This document shows, in pieces, positions 47,462 to 56,532 of a stretch of DNA of 64,000 bases. Source of the DNA: Maribellus luteus (GTDB lineage: Bacteria; Bacteroidota; Bacteroidia; Bacteroidales; Prolixibacteraceae); contig NZ_QWGR01000004.1 of NCBI RefSeq assembly GCF_003576475.1, forward strand, positions 310,001 through 374,000. The letters are read 5' to 3'. The notes beneath the pieces are model-generated. The model saw nothing but the letters and a program-made list of their open reading frames with translations. It ran no database searches and had not been told where the DNA came from. The translations under genes and the position numbers were made by a program. Position 1 is the stretch's first letter, and each line of letters begins with the position of its first letter.

Positions 47462-50056
47462 TTAAAATGCGTCGTCTAAAGTTCGTAAAGTAAATACTTC
47501 GTTTAATTTTTCTTCGGAAATCCCGGTTTTCAGGTTCACGCTGATTTTTTCGTTGGGTAGCAGGTCAAAATAGTTATCGGAGAAGAACCCTTCTTCTTCG
47601 CCGATTTGCAGGTAAACATTTTTTGCCAGTTTATCGGTGGTCAAAGTAATGTCAAATCCATTTTCCGATTTCTGAATGGTGTACTCCACCGTTGGTTTTT
47701 TGATCTTCAGATTTTTAAAAGGTTCGAAATAGTATTTGTTGTGCGAAAGAACTTTTCCGTTTTCAAGCACCTCGGCAACAAAAACCATTTCATTTAACAT
47801 TTTGCGGTATTTGAAGCGGAATTCGTTTCGGTTCACATCAAAATAATCGTCGCTCGAATTGGCCGGGAGGTCAAGCAGCGACGCTTCTTCCCAAATCACT
47901 TTGCCGTTAAAATCGACCAGGCGCATGCGAAGTTCTGCTCTAACCGGCTCCAGGCGGTCGTTCACAATACCTACTTTGAACTTGATGTCTTCTTCGTACG
48001 GGCTGACCAATACCTGGCTAAATCCTTTTTTTACTGAATACTGAAGTGCCTTCCATTTCTGGTAATAGTCGGTGGAGCTCCACGAAGCAACCGGCCAGCA
48101 GTCGTTAATTTGCCAGTACAAACTTCCCATGCAATAGGGCATGGCACGGCGGTGGCCTTCCAGTCCGAATTTGATTCCGTCGGCCTGCAGAACATGGTTT
48201 ACGTACAGAAACGATTCAAAGTCTTTTGGCTGTCTGTATTCTTTCAGCATGTAATATTCAATGGTTCCGTTGCCGATGGACGAACGTTGGTGCGATTTCA
48301 TCACTTCGGAATAAATGTCGTAATCTTCCGGCACAGCATATTTTCGCACGGTGGAGATTTCAGGAAAGCTTTGGAATCCGTATTCGCTCATAAAACGGGC
48401 CAGATGCGTGGCGTAGGTGCTAAAAGGTTCTTTTCCCCACCAAACACCCCAGTAATGTTCATCGCCGTTTACCAGGTCGGCTTGTATTCCCAGGCCCGAC
48501 GACGGGCTGGAGCCCCAGTAGCTCCTTTGCGGGTCGTGTTCTGTAACCACGTCAGGCAAGGTTTTGTGAAAAATGTCGACATAAGCCTGCCATACTTTTT
48601 CCGGTACATCGGCGCCTTGTTTTTCGGCCTGTGCTTTCCAGCCCCAGGTGTTCCAGGCAGTCAGAATCTCGTTGTTCCCGCACCACAATGCAATGGACGG
48701 GTGATTGCGAAGTCGTTTCACATTGTCGATGGCTTCGTGTTTTATGTTTTCAAGAAAGTCGTCATCGTTGGGAAACATGGCGCAGGCAAACATAAAATCC
48801 TGCCATACAAGGATTCCGTTTTCGTCACACAGATCGTAAAAAATATCTTCTTCGTAAATGCCACCTCCCCAAACGCGTAACATGTTGTTGTTTGAGTTTT
48901 TGGCGGTTTCAACCACTGTTTTGTAGTTTTCGTTGCTTACACGCGGCAGAAAAACGTCGTTGGGAATGTAGTTGGCACCCTTCATAAACACCGGATGCCC
49001 GTTTAGCTTAAAGTAAAACGAAGTGCCTTCCTCGTCTTTTTCGCGAACCAGTTCGAGGGTGCGGATGCCAATGCGCGTGTTTTTATTTTCTTTTCTTCCG
49101 CCAACTTCCAGGTTTCCGGAGAGACTGTATAAATGTGCTTCACCCAGGCCGTTGGTCCACCACAATTGCGGGTTGGCAATTTCAAAATCAAGCTGGTATT
49201 TCGCCTTGCCTTCGATGAGGGTAACTGTTTGTGTGGCCAGGGTCGTGCCTTCGTTGGCAATGGCCAGTGTTGCTTTTCTTTTTTTGTTGGAAGCAATTTC
49301 AAAAACAGCAGTGAAGGTTGCTTTCTCGTCCGAAACCTCGTTCTGAACTATCTGCAAATCCTTGATGGTGGCTTTGTCCCAGGCTTTTAGGTAAACCGGC
49401 CGCCAAATGCCGCTCGTAACCAGTCGTGGTCCCCAGTCCCATCCAAAGTGGTAGCCTGCTTTGCGGGTGTAAATACTTACTTTCTTCGCGTCTTCAACTT
49501 GTCCGCGTTCCGCCTGGTCGTTTTCTGCGCCAGGGTACACAAAACCGTTGGCATTGTATTTTTTCAGCCCTTCGATAATGGGCGAACGAAACAAAATGCG
49601 AAGCTCGTTTTCGCCTTCGGTAAGTTGTTCTTTAACATTTACCTGCCATTCGCGAAACATGTTGTCGGCCGAAAGCACTTTCTCTCCGTTTACAAAAACA
49701 TCGGCATACGTGTCGAGGCCTTTAAAATGGAGGGCAATATTGTCGCGGTCGAGGTAATTGTCGTCAACGGTAAAAGTTGTTTTGTACTCCCAGTCAACTT
49801 TATCGATCCATTGCTGATCCAGTTCGTTGAGGCGGTAAAAAGGATCTTCAATTTTCCCGGCGGCCATCAGGTCGGTATGTACTGTTCCGGGTACCTGAGC
49901 AGGCATCCATTCGTTTTTATCGGCTTGCTTAAATGTCCAGTCGGTATTTATTTCTTTGATAACCATCAGGTTCGAATCTTGTGGGACTTGTTTGCAGCTA
50001 CTTGCCAGTAGCAAGACAATGGCAGCCAATACAGTTACTTTTAAAGTGGAACGCAT
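47462..50056 (-). CDS. Beta-mannosidase, GH2 family lipoprotein
   Basis: 864 residues. The signal KVTVLAAIVLLLASSC gives a lipoprotein with Cys21. Galactose-binding-like domain (INTDWTFKQADKNEWMPAQV, DTYADVFVNGEKVLSADNMF), then YHFGWDWGPRLVTSGIWRPV typical of mannosidases. The TIM barrel has acid/base Glu463 in IALWCGNNEI and nucleophile Glu558 in RFMSEYGFQSFPE. It removes terminal beta-mannosyl units from mannan or N-glycan fragments. Set apart from its upstream neighbour by a strong hairpin at 50135-50178, so it has its own promoter. Confidence 0.94.
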   Translation of the reverse strand: MRSTLKVTVLAAIVLLLASSCKQVPQDSNLMVIKEINTDWTFKQADKNEWMPAQVPGTVHTDLMAAGKIEDPFYRLNELDQQWIDKVDWEYKTTFTVDDNYLDRDNIALHFKGLDTYADVFVNGEKVLSADNMFREWQVNVKEQLTEGENELRILFRSPIIEGLKKYNANGFVYPGAENDQAERGQVEDAKKVSIYTRKAGYHFGWDWGPRLVTSGIWRPVYLKAWDKATIKDLQIVQNEVSDEKATFTAVFEIASNKKRKATLAIANEGTTLATQTVTLIEGKAKYQLDFEIANPQLWWTNGLGEAHLYSLSGNLEVGGRKENKNTRIGIRTLELVREKDEEGTSFYFKLNGHPVFMKGANYIPNDVFLPRVSNENYKTVVETAKNSNNNMLRVWGGGIYEEDIFYDLCDENGILVWQDFMFACAMFPNDDDFLENIKHEAIDNVKRLRNHPSIALWCGNNEILTAWNTWGWKAQAEKQGADVPEKVWQAYVDIFHKTLPDVVTEHDPQRSYWGSSPSSGLGIQADLVNGDEHYWGVWWGKEPFSTYATHLARFMSEYGFQSFPEISTVRKYAVPEDYDIYSEVMKSHQRSSIGNGTIEYYMLKEYRQPKDFESFLYVNHVLQADGIKFGLEGHRRAMPYCMGSLYWQINDCWPVASWSSTDYYQKWKALQYSVKKGFSQVLVSPYEEDIKFKVGIVNDRLEPVRAELRMRLVDFNGKVIWEEASLLDLPANSSDDYFDVNRNEFRFKYRKMLNEMVFVAEVLENGKVLSHNKYYFEPFKNLKIKKPTVEYTIQKSENGFDITLTTDKLAKNVYLQIGEEEGFFSDNYFDLLPNEKISVNLKTGISEEKLNEVFTLRTLDDAF

Positions 50057-50134
50057 GGATAATTTTAGTTTTAAGCGTGGTTAAAGTTGATAATTTCGCC
50101 TCGAATTACCTAAAGTTCTGTTTAAAAAGCGGGC

Positions 50135-50178
50135 AAATAAAAATGCCATCTCACAAGGGGTAGATGGCATTTTTATTT
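50135..50178 (-). terminator. Strong bidirectional terminator
   Basis: AAATAAAAATGCCATCT pairs perfectly with AGATGGCATTTTTATTT (17-bp stem, 10-base loop), with T-rich arms on both strands. It ends transcription of the DUF2892-type gene that stops at 50192. Confidence 0.85.
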
Positions 50179-50191
50179 GTTGTACAAAGCA

Positions 50192-50380
50192 TTAACTGTC
50201 TTTTTCGGTGGTCGATAATTTAAACGGCAGGTAAAGCGGGCAAAATTTAAAAAGCCCGGTTGCCAGCGGAATAATTCCGATTAAGCCCCACCAGCTGTCA
50301 AAAATTACACCTGCAATAGCCAGGATCAATCCGGCGATTACCCTGATCAGTCGATCTGTCGTGCCAACATTACTCTTCAT
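50192..50380 (-). CDS. DUF2892 (YgaP-type) small membrane protein
   Basis: 62 residues: MKSNVGTTDRLIRVIAGLIL then a second hydrophobic helix (GLIGIIPLATGLFKFCPLYL), the standard layout of the inner-membrane DUF2892 family with the characteristic NVGxxDRxxR start and CPxY end. It is often beside rhodanese or sulfur genes; here it neighbours a C-GCAxxG protein. Function unknown. Confidence 0.9.
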   Translation of the reverse strand: MKSNVGTTDRLIRVIAGLILAIAGVIFDSWWGLIGIIPLATGLFKFCPLYLPFKLSTTEKDS

Positions 50381-50440
50381 ATCTTCTTTGTTTTAGTTAT
50401 ATGTTTTGAAACAATCGATAAGTCAATGGGTTTAAACGAA

Positions 50441-50869
50441 TTAAAAATGTTCATCCAAAATATCACAGGCAGTTTTTACAAAGTGCGGGCATTTTTTCTG
50501 AAACACACCTTCGGCGCTTGCGGCTGCGTTTCCTTCGGGTGTTGAGATATCGTAACCCGTTAGTTCTTTGCAAATCAAACTTCCGTGGGCAGCTTTGAAG
50601 CGTTGGTTAAACGCCAGGATTTTCTGCTTGGTGGCAGCTTTTGCTTCAGGATTGGAAACTGCATTTCCGTGTCGCATGCCAATTACCATATACGATCCGG
50701 TAACGGCACCGCAGGTTTCGGCGCAATTCATACCGCCGCCAAATCCGCTGGAAATCTTCAGGGCTGTTTCTTCAGAAAGTCCCAGGTCTGCGGCATACAG
50801 GCTAAATACTGTTTGAGCACAGTTAAAAACGGGGAAACGTTCGTCGACAAGGTTTGATTTGTTTGCCAT
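50441..50869 (-). CDS. C-GCAxxG-C-C family redox protein
   Basis: 142 residues with the family Cys pattern: FNCAQTVFSLYAADLGL, then SSGFGGGMNCAETCGAVTGS, and late CKELTGYDIS and KCPHFVKTACDIL. The conserved Cys set probably binds a metal or cluster; the role is believed to be in redox or metal handling, not established. 60 bp upstream of the DUF2892 gene on the same strand. Confidence 0.88.
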   Translation of the reverse strand: MANKSNLVDERFPVFNCAQTVFSLYAADLGLSEETALKISSGFGGGMNCAETCGAVTGSYMVIGMRHGNAVSNPEAKAATKQKILAFNQRFKAAHGSLICKELTGYDISTPEGNAAASAEGVFQKKCPHFVKTACDILDEHF

Positions 50870-50929
50870 TTTTTAGTTAAAGTTAGGAAGTTTTTTGATT
50901 ATCAGTCTGGTGTAATGCTGGCTGATCAT

Positions 50930-50964
50930 CACAAAGCCGTTCTGTTAAGCAAAACGGCTTTGTG
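50930..50964 (-). terminator. Hairpin after the ECF sigma operon
   Basis: CACAAAGCCGTT and AACGGCTTTGTG form a 12-bp perfect stem with an 11-base loop, about 38 bp beyond the operon's last stop (51002). No T-run follows on the minus strand, so it may stabilise the transcript end or need a factor. Confidence 0.55.
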
Positions 50965-51001
50965 GTGTCAGTTATTTCAGAAGCTGATTTTTTCTTCTTG
51001 T

Positions 51002-51322
51002 TTATCTTCTGAAAGTGACCCGTATCAGTTTGTCGAATTGGGTGGCAAGAATCAGTATAACAAGGATTTCAAATCCTAAAATGGCCAGGTTTGATTTGTC
51101 TCCGAGGATTTTGATTTCGAAAGAAGCAAATAGGTCAGTCAGGATTAGTCCCAATCCCAACCCCACGATGAAAAAGAACCACGACCAACGAATGTTTTTC
51201 CAAAACGATTTTTCGGCAGCTTGTTTCTCGTGAATGGCCTCCATAACGTTGTCGTCGAAATCGGGAAGTTGTATCTCGAGTTTCGACTCCTGCATCCATT
51301 CTTTTAATTGTTTTTCTTCCAT
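51002..51322 (-). CDS. Small membrane protein, putative anti-sigma factor
   Basis: 106 residues: an N-terminal soluble helix (MEEKQLKEWMQESKLEIQLP), a linker, and two TM helices (WSWFFFIVGLGLGLILTDLF and LAILGFEILVILILATQF). This layout and its location 1 bp after an ECF sigma gene fit an anti-sigma factor, although the ASD HxxxCxxC motif is absent. Confidence 0.65.
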   Translation of the reverse strand: MEEKQLKEWMQESKLEIQLPDFDDNVMEAIHEKQAAEKSFWKNIRWSWFFFIVGLGLGLILTDLFASFEIKILGDKSNLAILGFEILVILILATQFDKLIRVTFRR

Positions 51323-51323
51323 G

Positions 51324-51884
51324 TCAGATCAATGTTTTAGCTTCGCTTTTCAGCCGTTTTAGAAGATGTCTTTCCATATTTTTTCTGGCCCGGTGCAAGG
51401 TCACTTTTACTTTAGATTCTGTCCAGCCAGTCATTTCGCAGATTTCAGCAATGCTGTTTTCATTTAAATAGAACAGCCGCAGAACAAGACTTTCGCTCGC
51501 CGGTAAACGATTCAGTGTTTCATTGATGTAAAAGCGACGTTCGTCTTCTTTCATCAGAGCCAGGGCAGAAGGTTCGTTTTCCGGATAGTTGGGAAAGTGC
51601 GTTTCCATATCGAGGTATTTCTCTCCCTTTTTCCGGACGATTTTTAGCGACTCATTAATGACGATGCGGTAGAACCATGTGCTGAATTTTGACTTTCCCT
51701 TAAAATTCTTCAGATTTTGAAATGCCTTTACAAACGATTCCTGTACCACATCAGTGGCCAGGAACTCGTCTTTTACGACCGACATGGAAATGGTAAACGC
51801 CATGTTTTTGTACTGGCCGACAAAATACCGGAAAGCTTCCGTGTCTCCTTTTAAAACCTTTTTTATGTAAAGGTCGTCCATCAA
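51324..51884 (-). CDS. ECF RNA polymerase sigma factor
   Basis: 186 residues. Region 2 is AFRYFVGQYKNMAFTISMSV ... ATDVVQESFVKAFQNLKNFK and SKFSTWFYRIVINESLKIVR; region 4 is RLPASESLVLRLFYLNENSI and AEICEMTGWTESKVKVTLHR. The gene sits between a DUF6249-like membrane gene (adjacent, start 51884 directly after stop 51885) and the putative anti-sigma gene (1 bp). A TGTAAC-type promoter at 52281-52307 suggests autoregulation. Confidence 0.93.
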   Translation of the reverse strand: MMDDLYIKKVLKGDTEAFRYFVGQYKNMAFTISMSVVKDEFLATDVVQESFVKAFQNLKNFKGKSKFSTWFYRIVINESLKIVRKKGEKYLDMETHFPNYPENEPSALALMKEDERRFYINETLNRLPASESLVLRLFYLNENSIAEICEMTGWTESKVKVTLHRARKNMERHLLKRLKSEAKTLI

Positions 51885-52253
51885 TTATTGTTTGCTTTTT
51901 GGTTTGTCCGCAAAGTAGGCAACCAGGATTGAAATGGCGGTAAACAGAAAAATAATGCCCATAATTAACGGCGCTTCATTGTAGTTTCTCATAATTTTGG
52001 CAGATGTTAAGACGTCAGAGATGATGAAAGCGGCCAGCCATCCAAATGAAAAGCCGGTGAGAATAATTCCTATTTTTAGCCAGGGAACCCGGAATTTGAT
52101 TTCACGTTTAGCATAAATCTCCGATACATCCTTCCCTTTCTCGATTAAGGACATTCGTTCCTTGTTTCGGGCCTGAATGTAAAAGTACCAGCCTAAGAAT
52201 ACGGCAGCAAAAAAGCCCAGCCAGATAATTGCCAAAATAATGTCTTCTCCCAT
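51885..52253 (-). CDS. DUF6249-like membrane protein, first gene of the ECF operon
   Basis: 122 residues with three hydrophobic helices (DIILAIIWLGFFAAVFLGWY, LKIGIILTGFSFGWLAAFII, LIMGIIFLFTAISILVAYFA) and a basic loop NKERMSLIEKGKDVSEIYAK, the pattern of DUF6249 proteins found next to ECF sigma factors in Bacteroidota. Immediately precedes the sigma gene; probably part of the stress sensing or response circuit. Confidence 0.75.
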   Translation of the reverse strand: MGEDIILAIIWLGFFAAVFLGWYFYIQARNKERMSLIEKGKDVSEIYAKREIKFRVPWLKIGIILTGFSFGWLAAFIISDVLTSAKIMRNYNEAPLIMGIIFLFTAISILVAYFADKPKSKQ

Positions 52254-52280
52254 GATTGTAATTTTTAAAGTTTCACCTTT

Positions 52281-52307
52281 GATACTTTACCGGGAAGAAA
52301 GGTTACA
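52281..52307 (-). promoter_or_regulatory. ECF-type promoter of the sigma operon
   Basis: On the minus strand TGTAAC (52307-52302), a 16-bp spacer and GTATC (52285-52281) resemble ECF promoters with an AAC -35 core. It lies 28 bp before the first gene's ATG at 52253, consistent with autoregulation by the encoded sigma. Confidence 0.6.
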
Positions 52308-52331
52308 AAAATTTTCGATGGGATAAAACAT

Positions 52332-52370
52332 AAAAAAACCGGTCCATCCGTCAGCTGACGGACGAACCGG
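52332..52370 (-). terminator. Terminator of pgk
   Basis: A long stem centred on CCGTCAGCTGACGG, extended to CCGG at both ends (52339-52370), is followed on the minus strand by seven T residues. It lies about 54 bp beyond the pgk stop at 52424. Confidence 0.85.
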
Positions 52371-52423
52371 GTTGTAATATTTTTGTTCTTGTTTCTCCCT
52401 TTGGGGGAGATTAAGAGGGGCCT

Positions 52424-53617
52424 CTATTCGCCGCGAACAGCTGCTACGCCCGGAAGAACTTTTCCTTCGAGGTATTCAAGCAGTGCACCACCGGCAGTTG
52501 AGATGTACGAAACTCCCGGGGCAATGCCAAACTGGTTAACCGCAGCAACCGAGTCGCCACCACCTACCAGTGAGAAAGCACCTTTTTTGGTGGCTTCAAC
52601 AATGGCAGCACCTATCATTTTTGTTCCGGCAGAAAAGGTTTCCATTTCAAAAACTCCCACAGGGCCGTTCCACAGAATTGTTCCTGAGTTTTCGATTACT
52701 TCCTTCATTTTGGCAACACTTTCAGGACCGGCATCCAAACCTTGCCATCCTTCAGGAATAGCGTTGGCGGCACAAATCTGGGTATTGGCATCGTTGCTGA
52801 ATGCATCAGCTGCCACAACATCGGTAGCAATTACCAGGTTAACCCCTTTTTCTTTGGCCAGTTTTTCAATGTTTTTGGCGGTTTCCAGAAAATCTGTTTC
52901 ACAAATGGAGTCACCAACCTCGCCACCGTTGGCTTTTACAAAAGTGTAAGTCATACCACCACCTAAAATCAGGTTGTCTACTTTGCTCAACAGATTTTCG
53001 ATAATGGTAATTTTGGATGAAACTTTTGCACCACCCATAATGGCAGTTAACGGACGTTGCGGGTTTTTCACCACTTTGTCAAGGCTTTCCACTTCGCTCT
53101 CGATCAGGTAACCAAACATTTTGTCGTTCGGGAAAAACTGCGCAATAACAGCCGTTGAAGCATGTGCACGGTGAGCTGTTCCAAAAGCATCGTTGATCCA
53201 GCAGTCGCCATTTTCAGCCAGTTGTTTGGCAAACTCAACATCACCTTTTTCCTCGCCTTTATGGAAGCGAAGGTTTTCAAGAACCAATACCTCTCCGGGT
53301 TGAAGTGCATCGGCTATTGCTTTTGTTTCTGCACCAATACAGTCGGGAGCCAATTTTACGTCAACACCTAACAAATCGCTTAGGTGACCCACCAAATGAC
53401 GCATCGAGAATTTATCTTCCGGACCGTTTTTGGGACGGCCAAAGTGCGACATAATCACCGGAGAACCACCACTTTCCATTACTTTTTTAATGGTTGGAAG
53501 CGCGGCCTGGATTCGGGTATCATCGGTAATGACAAAATTTTCGTTCAAAGGAACGTTGAAGTCAACACGGATAAGTGCTTTTTTGCCCTTAAAATCGTAG
53601 CTGTTAATTGTTTGCAT
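52424..53617 (-). CDS. pgk: Phosphoglycerate kinase
   Basis: 397 residues, normal length. [20 protein letters not shown] (substrate-binding PGK signature), [54 protein letters not shown], and the nucleotide-binding C-terminal [14 protein letters not shown] and [16 protein letters not shown]. Converts 1,3-bisphosphoglycerate and ADP to 3-phosphoglycerate and ATP in glycolysis. Single gene with its own -7 element upstream and terminator downstream. Confidence 0.98.
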   Translation of the reverse strand: MQTINSYDFKGKKALIRVDFNVPLNENFVITDDTRIQAALPTIKKVMESGGSPVIMSHFGRPKNGPEDKFSMRHLVGHLSDLLGVDVKLAPDCIGAETKAIADALQPGEVLVLENLRFHKGEEKGDVEFAKQLAENGDCWINDAFGTAHRAHASTAVIAQFFPNDKMFGYLIESEVESLDKVVKNPQRPLTAIMGGAKVSSKITIIENLLSKVDNLILGGGMTYTFVKANGGEVGDSICETDFLETAKNIEKLAKEKGVNLVIATDVVAADAFSNDANTQICAANAIPEGWQGLDAGPESVAKMKEVIENSGTILWNGPVGVFEMETFSAGTKMIGAAIVEATKKGAFSLVGGGDSVAAVNQFGIAPGVSYISTAGGALLEYLEGKVLPGVAAVRGE

Positions 53618-53651
53618 CGTATTGTATTTTTATAATTTCTTGAAAATCATT

Positions 53652-53659
53652 CAAAGATA
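53652..53659 (-). promoter_or_regulatory. -7 element upstream of pgk
   Basis: TATCTTTG on the minus strand fits TAnnTTTG and lies 35 bases before the start codon. No good TTTG is found at the expected -33 distance, so the assignment rests on one element. Confidence 0.45.
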
Positions 53660-54102
53660 AGAATTAATGCAACGCCATAACAGTGCTGATTTCAAGGCCA
53701 AATGAATTTAATGTTTGGGTAAAGTAGATTATCAAGACTTGGAGGATTGGAATATTGGAAGGTTCGAATTTGACGACAAACTGGGAAATTGTTAAGCTGA
53801 TAAATTGTAAAATTGTTAAACTGTATACTGAGACTGGCCACTAAATCCATCAGTTCTTCGATCCATCAGTCCTTCAGCGTCAAGACACAAGTCGCAGTGT
53901 TCAGTCTCAGTGTTCAGGGAAGAAAGGATTGAATTTCAAATAATCAGTGACCAACGACTCGCAGCTCATTCTCGCATTAAAGCATTCATGCATTTTCGCA
54001 TTCTCATTTGAATGACCAGTGACTAATGACCAGTAACTACCGACAAAGAAAAGGAAGAAACAGATTTCTCCGACATCAATCCTTTGAACCGACATAAAGT
54101 GC

Positions 54103-54110
54103 TATTTTTG
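54103..54110 (+). promoter_or_regulatory. -7 element directly before holB (possible leaderless transcript)
   Basis: TATTTTTG fits TAnnTTTG; TTTG at 54083-54086 is a possible -33 element but with a short 16-bp spacer. The predicted start site falls on or within a few bases of the ATG at 54116, so the mRNA may lack a leader. Confidence 0.4.
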
Positions 54111-54115
54111 GCTCT

Positions 54116-55240
54116 ATGTTTTTCAAAGACGTTGTAGGACAAAACGAAATCAAAAAGCGGCTGATTCGCTCGGTAAAAGAGCAACGAATCAGCCATGCCC
54201 AGTTGTTTGCCGGGCAGTCGGGAACAGGAAAGCTGGCCATGGCGCTGGCGTATGCGCAATACATATCGTGTCGGAACCGCACCGACGAGGACTCGTGCGG
54301 CGTTTGCCCGTCGTGTCACAAGTACCAAAAACTGGCGCATCCCGACCTGCATTTTGTATTTCCGATTTTCAATGCAAAAAACCTGAACAAGCCGGTGAGC
54401 GACGATTTCCTGCCGCAATGGCGCGGAAAAGTCCTGCAATCGCCCTATTTTACCCTGGGCGACTGGCTGCACCATATCGATGCGGGCAATGCGCAGGGCG
54501 AGATTTACGAACGCGAAAGTGAATCGATCCTTCGTAAGCTGAACCTGAAATCGTTTGAGTCGGAATTTAAGGTGATGATTATCTGGCTGGCCGACAAAAT
54601 GAATGTGGCCTGTTCGAACAAGTTGCTGAAAATGATCGAGGAGCCGCCCAGTAAAACACTTTTTTTGCTGATTACTGAAAACGAAGAAGACCTGATCGGA
54701 ACGATCCGTTCGCGTTCGCAGTTGGTAAAATTCCCGTTTATTGAAGCGGAGGCCATTGAAGAGGCCTTGTTAAAAATAGAAGGCATCGATCCGGAGATTG
54801 TTCCCGATGCGGTGCACCTGGCTTCGGGGAGTTACATCCGGGCACTTAGTTACCTCAATCCGGGTGAAGATGAGCGCTTCTACCTGCTGAAATTTCAGGA
54901 AATGATGCGTTTTGCCTATGCCCGCAAAGTGAGTGAACTGATTACGTGGGCCGATGAAATGGCCGGTATCGAGCGCGATAAGCAAAAAGCGTTTTTTGCG
55001 GCTTCACTGCGTTTGGTGCGCGAATATTTTATTTCGAACCTAAAGTGCAGAGAACTCTCTTACATGAACCGCGAAGAAATGGAATGGGGGAAAAAGTTTG
55101 CTCCGTTTATCAACGAAAGAAACATTGTGCCCTTTGCCAAAGAGTTTGAACTGGGCATTCAGCACATCGGGATGAACGGCAATCCGCGCATCGTATTCCT
55201 GGATACCGCCCTCCGTATGGTGCGGCTCATAAAGCGCTAA
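54116..55240 (+). CDS. holB: DNA polymerase III subunit delta-prime (clamp loader)
   Basis: 374 residues. MFFKDVVGQNEIKKRLIRSV, P-loop FAGQSGTGKLAMALAYAQY, zinc-knuckle cysteines in CRNRTDEDSCGVCPSCHKYQ, and the clamp-loader blocks VMIIWLADKMNVACSNKLLK and MIEEPPSKTLFLLITENEED with the SRC-like IRSRSQLVKFP. Part of the replisome clamp loader. First of a co-directional group with the ricT-like and gldH genes, an arrangement seen in Bacteroidota. Confidence 0.93.
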   Translation: MFFKDVVGQNEIKKRLIRSVKEQRISHAQLFAGQSGTGKLAMALAYAQYISCRNRTDEDSCGVCPSCHKYQKLAHPDLHFVFPIFNAKNLNKPVSDDFLPQWRGKVLQSPYFTLGDWLHHIDAGNAQGEIYERESESILRKLNLKSFESEFKVMIIWLADKMNVACSNKLLKMIEEPPSKTLFLLITENEEDLIGTIRSRSQLVKFPFIEAEAIEEALLKIEGIDPEIVPDAVHLASGSYIRALSYLNPGEDERFYLLKFQEMMRFAYARKVSELITWADEMAGIERDKQKAFFAASLRLVREYFISNLKCRELSYMNREEMEWGKKFAPFINERNIVPFAKEFELGIQHIGMNGNPRIVFLDTALRMVRLIKR

Positions 55241-55353
55241 TTCGGCATAGATTCGTTCAAAATAGTTGGCATTTCCGGTTCAAATGGTATTAATCGTTAT
55301 TTTTGTGTATGTATGCTAAACCTGAAGGAAGAAACTAAACATAGAAAGTTACT

Positions 55354-56532
55354 ATGCCGGAAGTCAATACCATAGAACGAGGAGTCTGCAAATCGAATAA
55401 CGTTTGTTGTGCTAAATTGCATGTTACAGACTGGCTCGCCGATATAAAATCGGTGGTTCAGGGAGACGAGATTGTGGAGGTCCGGTTTAAAAATACGCGC
55501 AAAGATTACTACCGGAATGTCAATAACCTGAAAATAAAAGTCGGGGATCTGGTGGCAGTTGAAGGAAGCCCGGGACACGACATCGGTGTGGTTTCTTTAA
55601 AAGGCGAGCTGGTGTACGACCAGATGAAACGTCACCGGGTTACGCTGAACAACGGCGAACTCCGGAAGATTTACCGGATCGCCAAGCAGGTGGATATTGA
55701 AAAGTGGAAAGAAGCCATTGCGCAGGAACACCAAACCATGATCCGTTCGAGACAGATTGTAAAAGACCTCGATCTGGACATGAAGATCGGGGATGTGGAA
55801 TACCAGGGCGACAAAACCAAAGCTATCTTTTATTACATCGCCGACGGGCGTGTCGATTTCAGACAACTGATTAAAGTATTGGCCGATACGTTTCGCATCC
55901 GCATCGAAATGAAGCAGATTGGTGCGCGGCAGGAAGCCGGTCGGATTGGCGGAATCGGCCCTTGTGGACGAGAACTTTGCTGCTCTACCTGGATGGCGAA
56001 TTTTATTTCGGTAACCACCAATGCGGCGCGTTACCAGGAAATTTCGCTGAACCCGCAAAAACTGGCCGGACAGTGTGGCAAACTTAAATGCTGTCTGAAT
56101 TTTGAGGTGGATGCCTACATCGATGCACAGAAAGACTTTCCGCCCACCAATGTGCCGCTTGAAACCGAAAAAGCATCCTACTATTACCTGAAAGCCGATA
56201 TTTTCACCGGTATTTACTGGTATTCTCCGAGGGGAGATGCTCCGGCAAGCCTGGTGGCAGTCCCGGTTGAACGTGTGAAGGAAGTAATTCGGATGAACCG
56301 CAAAGGACGGAAACCGGATAAACTGGTAATAGAGCAGTACGAGAATAATACAAAACAGGAAGATACGTTTCATAATGTGGTGGGACAGGAAGATTTGAAT
56401 CGTTTTGATAAACCGCAGAGCAGAAAGAAAAGCCGGAATAAACGTTCCCACCGAAGAGAGGGCGGGCCGACCGGCGATTCAGGAGAAAGAAACAGAAAAG
56501 GGAGGAATCCAAACCGAAATAACGGGAGATAG
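55354..56532 (+). CDS. ricT: PSP1 domain protein, RicT/YaaT-like
   Basis: 392 residues. The PSP1 core has VRFKNTRKDYYRNVNNLKIK, LVAVEGSPGHDIGVVSLKGE and KRHRVTLNNGELRKIYRIAK, and the YaaT Cys motif GPCGRELCCSTWM plus QCGKLKCCLNFE, cysteines that in B. subtilis RicT bind iron-sulfur clusters. The C-terminal 70 residues are Lys/Arg/Asn-rich (SRKKSRNKRSHRREGG), probably RNA-binding. An RNA-processing role as in the Y complex is inferred. Stop codon is directly followed by the gldH ATG. Confidence 0.88.
   Translation: MPEVNTIERGVCKSNNVCCAKLHVTDWLADIKSVVQGDEIVEVRFKNTRKDYYRNVNNLKIKVGDLVAVEGSPGHDIGVVSLKGELVYDQMKRHRVTLNNGELRKIYRIAKQVDIEKWKEAIAQEHQTMIRSRQIVKDLDLDMKIGDVEYQGDKTKAIFYYIADGRVDFRQLIKVLADTFRIRIEMKQIGARQEAGRIGGIGPCGRELCCSTWMANFISVTTNAARYQEISLNPQKLAGQCGKLKCCLNFEVDAYIDAQKDFPPTNVPLETEKASYYYLKADIFTGIYWYSPRGDAPASLVAVPVERVKEVIRMNRKGRKPDKLVIEQYENNTKQEDTFHNVVGQEDLNRFDKPQSRKKSRNKRSHRREGGPTGDSGERNRKGRNPNRNNGR

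Larger units (their letters stand above)
53618..54115. repeat. Intergenic region (498 bp) of degenerate repeated words; no gene
   Basis: Several words recur in variant form: AAATTGTTAA / AAATTGTAAAATTGTTAAA near 53785-53820, CATCAGT / CCATCAGTCCTTCAG near 53848-53878, GTGTTCAG twice near 53897-53918, and GTGACC / CCAGTGACTAATGACCAGTAAC near 53946-54037. The pattern looks like slippage or recombination-grown low-complexity spacer as seen in many Bacteroidota genomes. Promoter elements for pgk and holB lie at its two edges. Confidence 0.55.

Noticed and set aside
48110-48880. 256-codon open frame on the + strand
   Set aside because: Antisense to the beta-mannosidase catalytic region (Glu463, Glu558 on the other strand). 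No family resemblance.
54023-54475. 150-codon frame on the minus strand
   Set aside because: Overlaps the start of holB in antisense and runs into the repetitive intergenic region; no recognisable domain.
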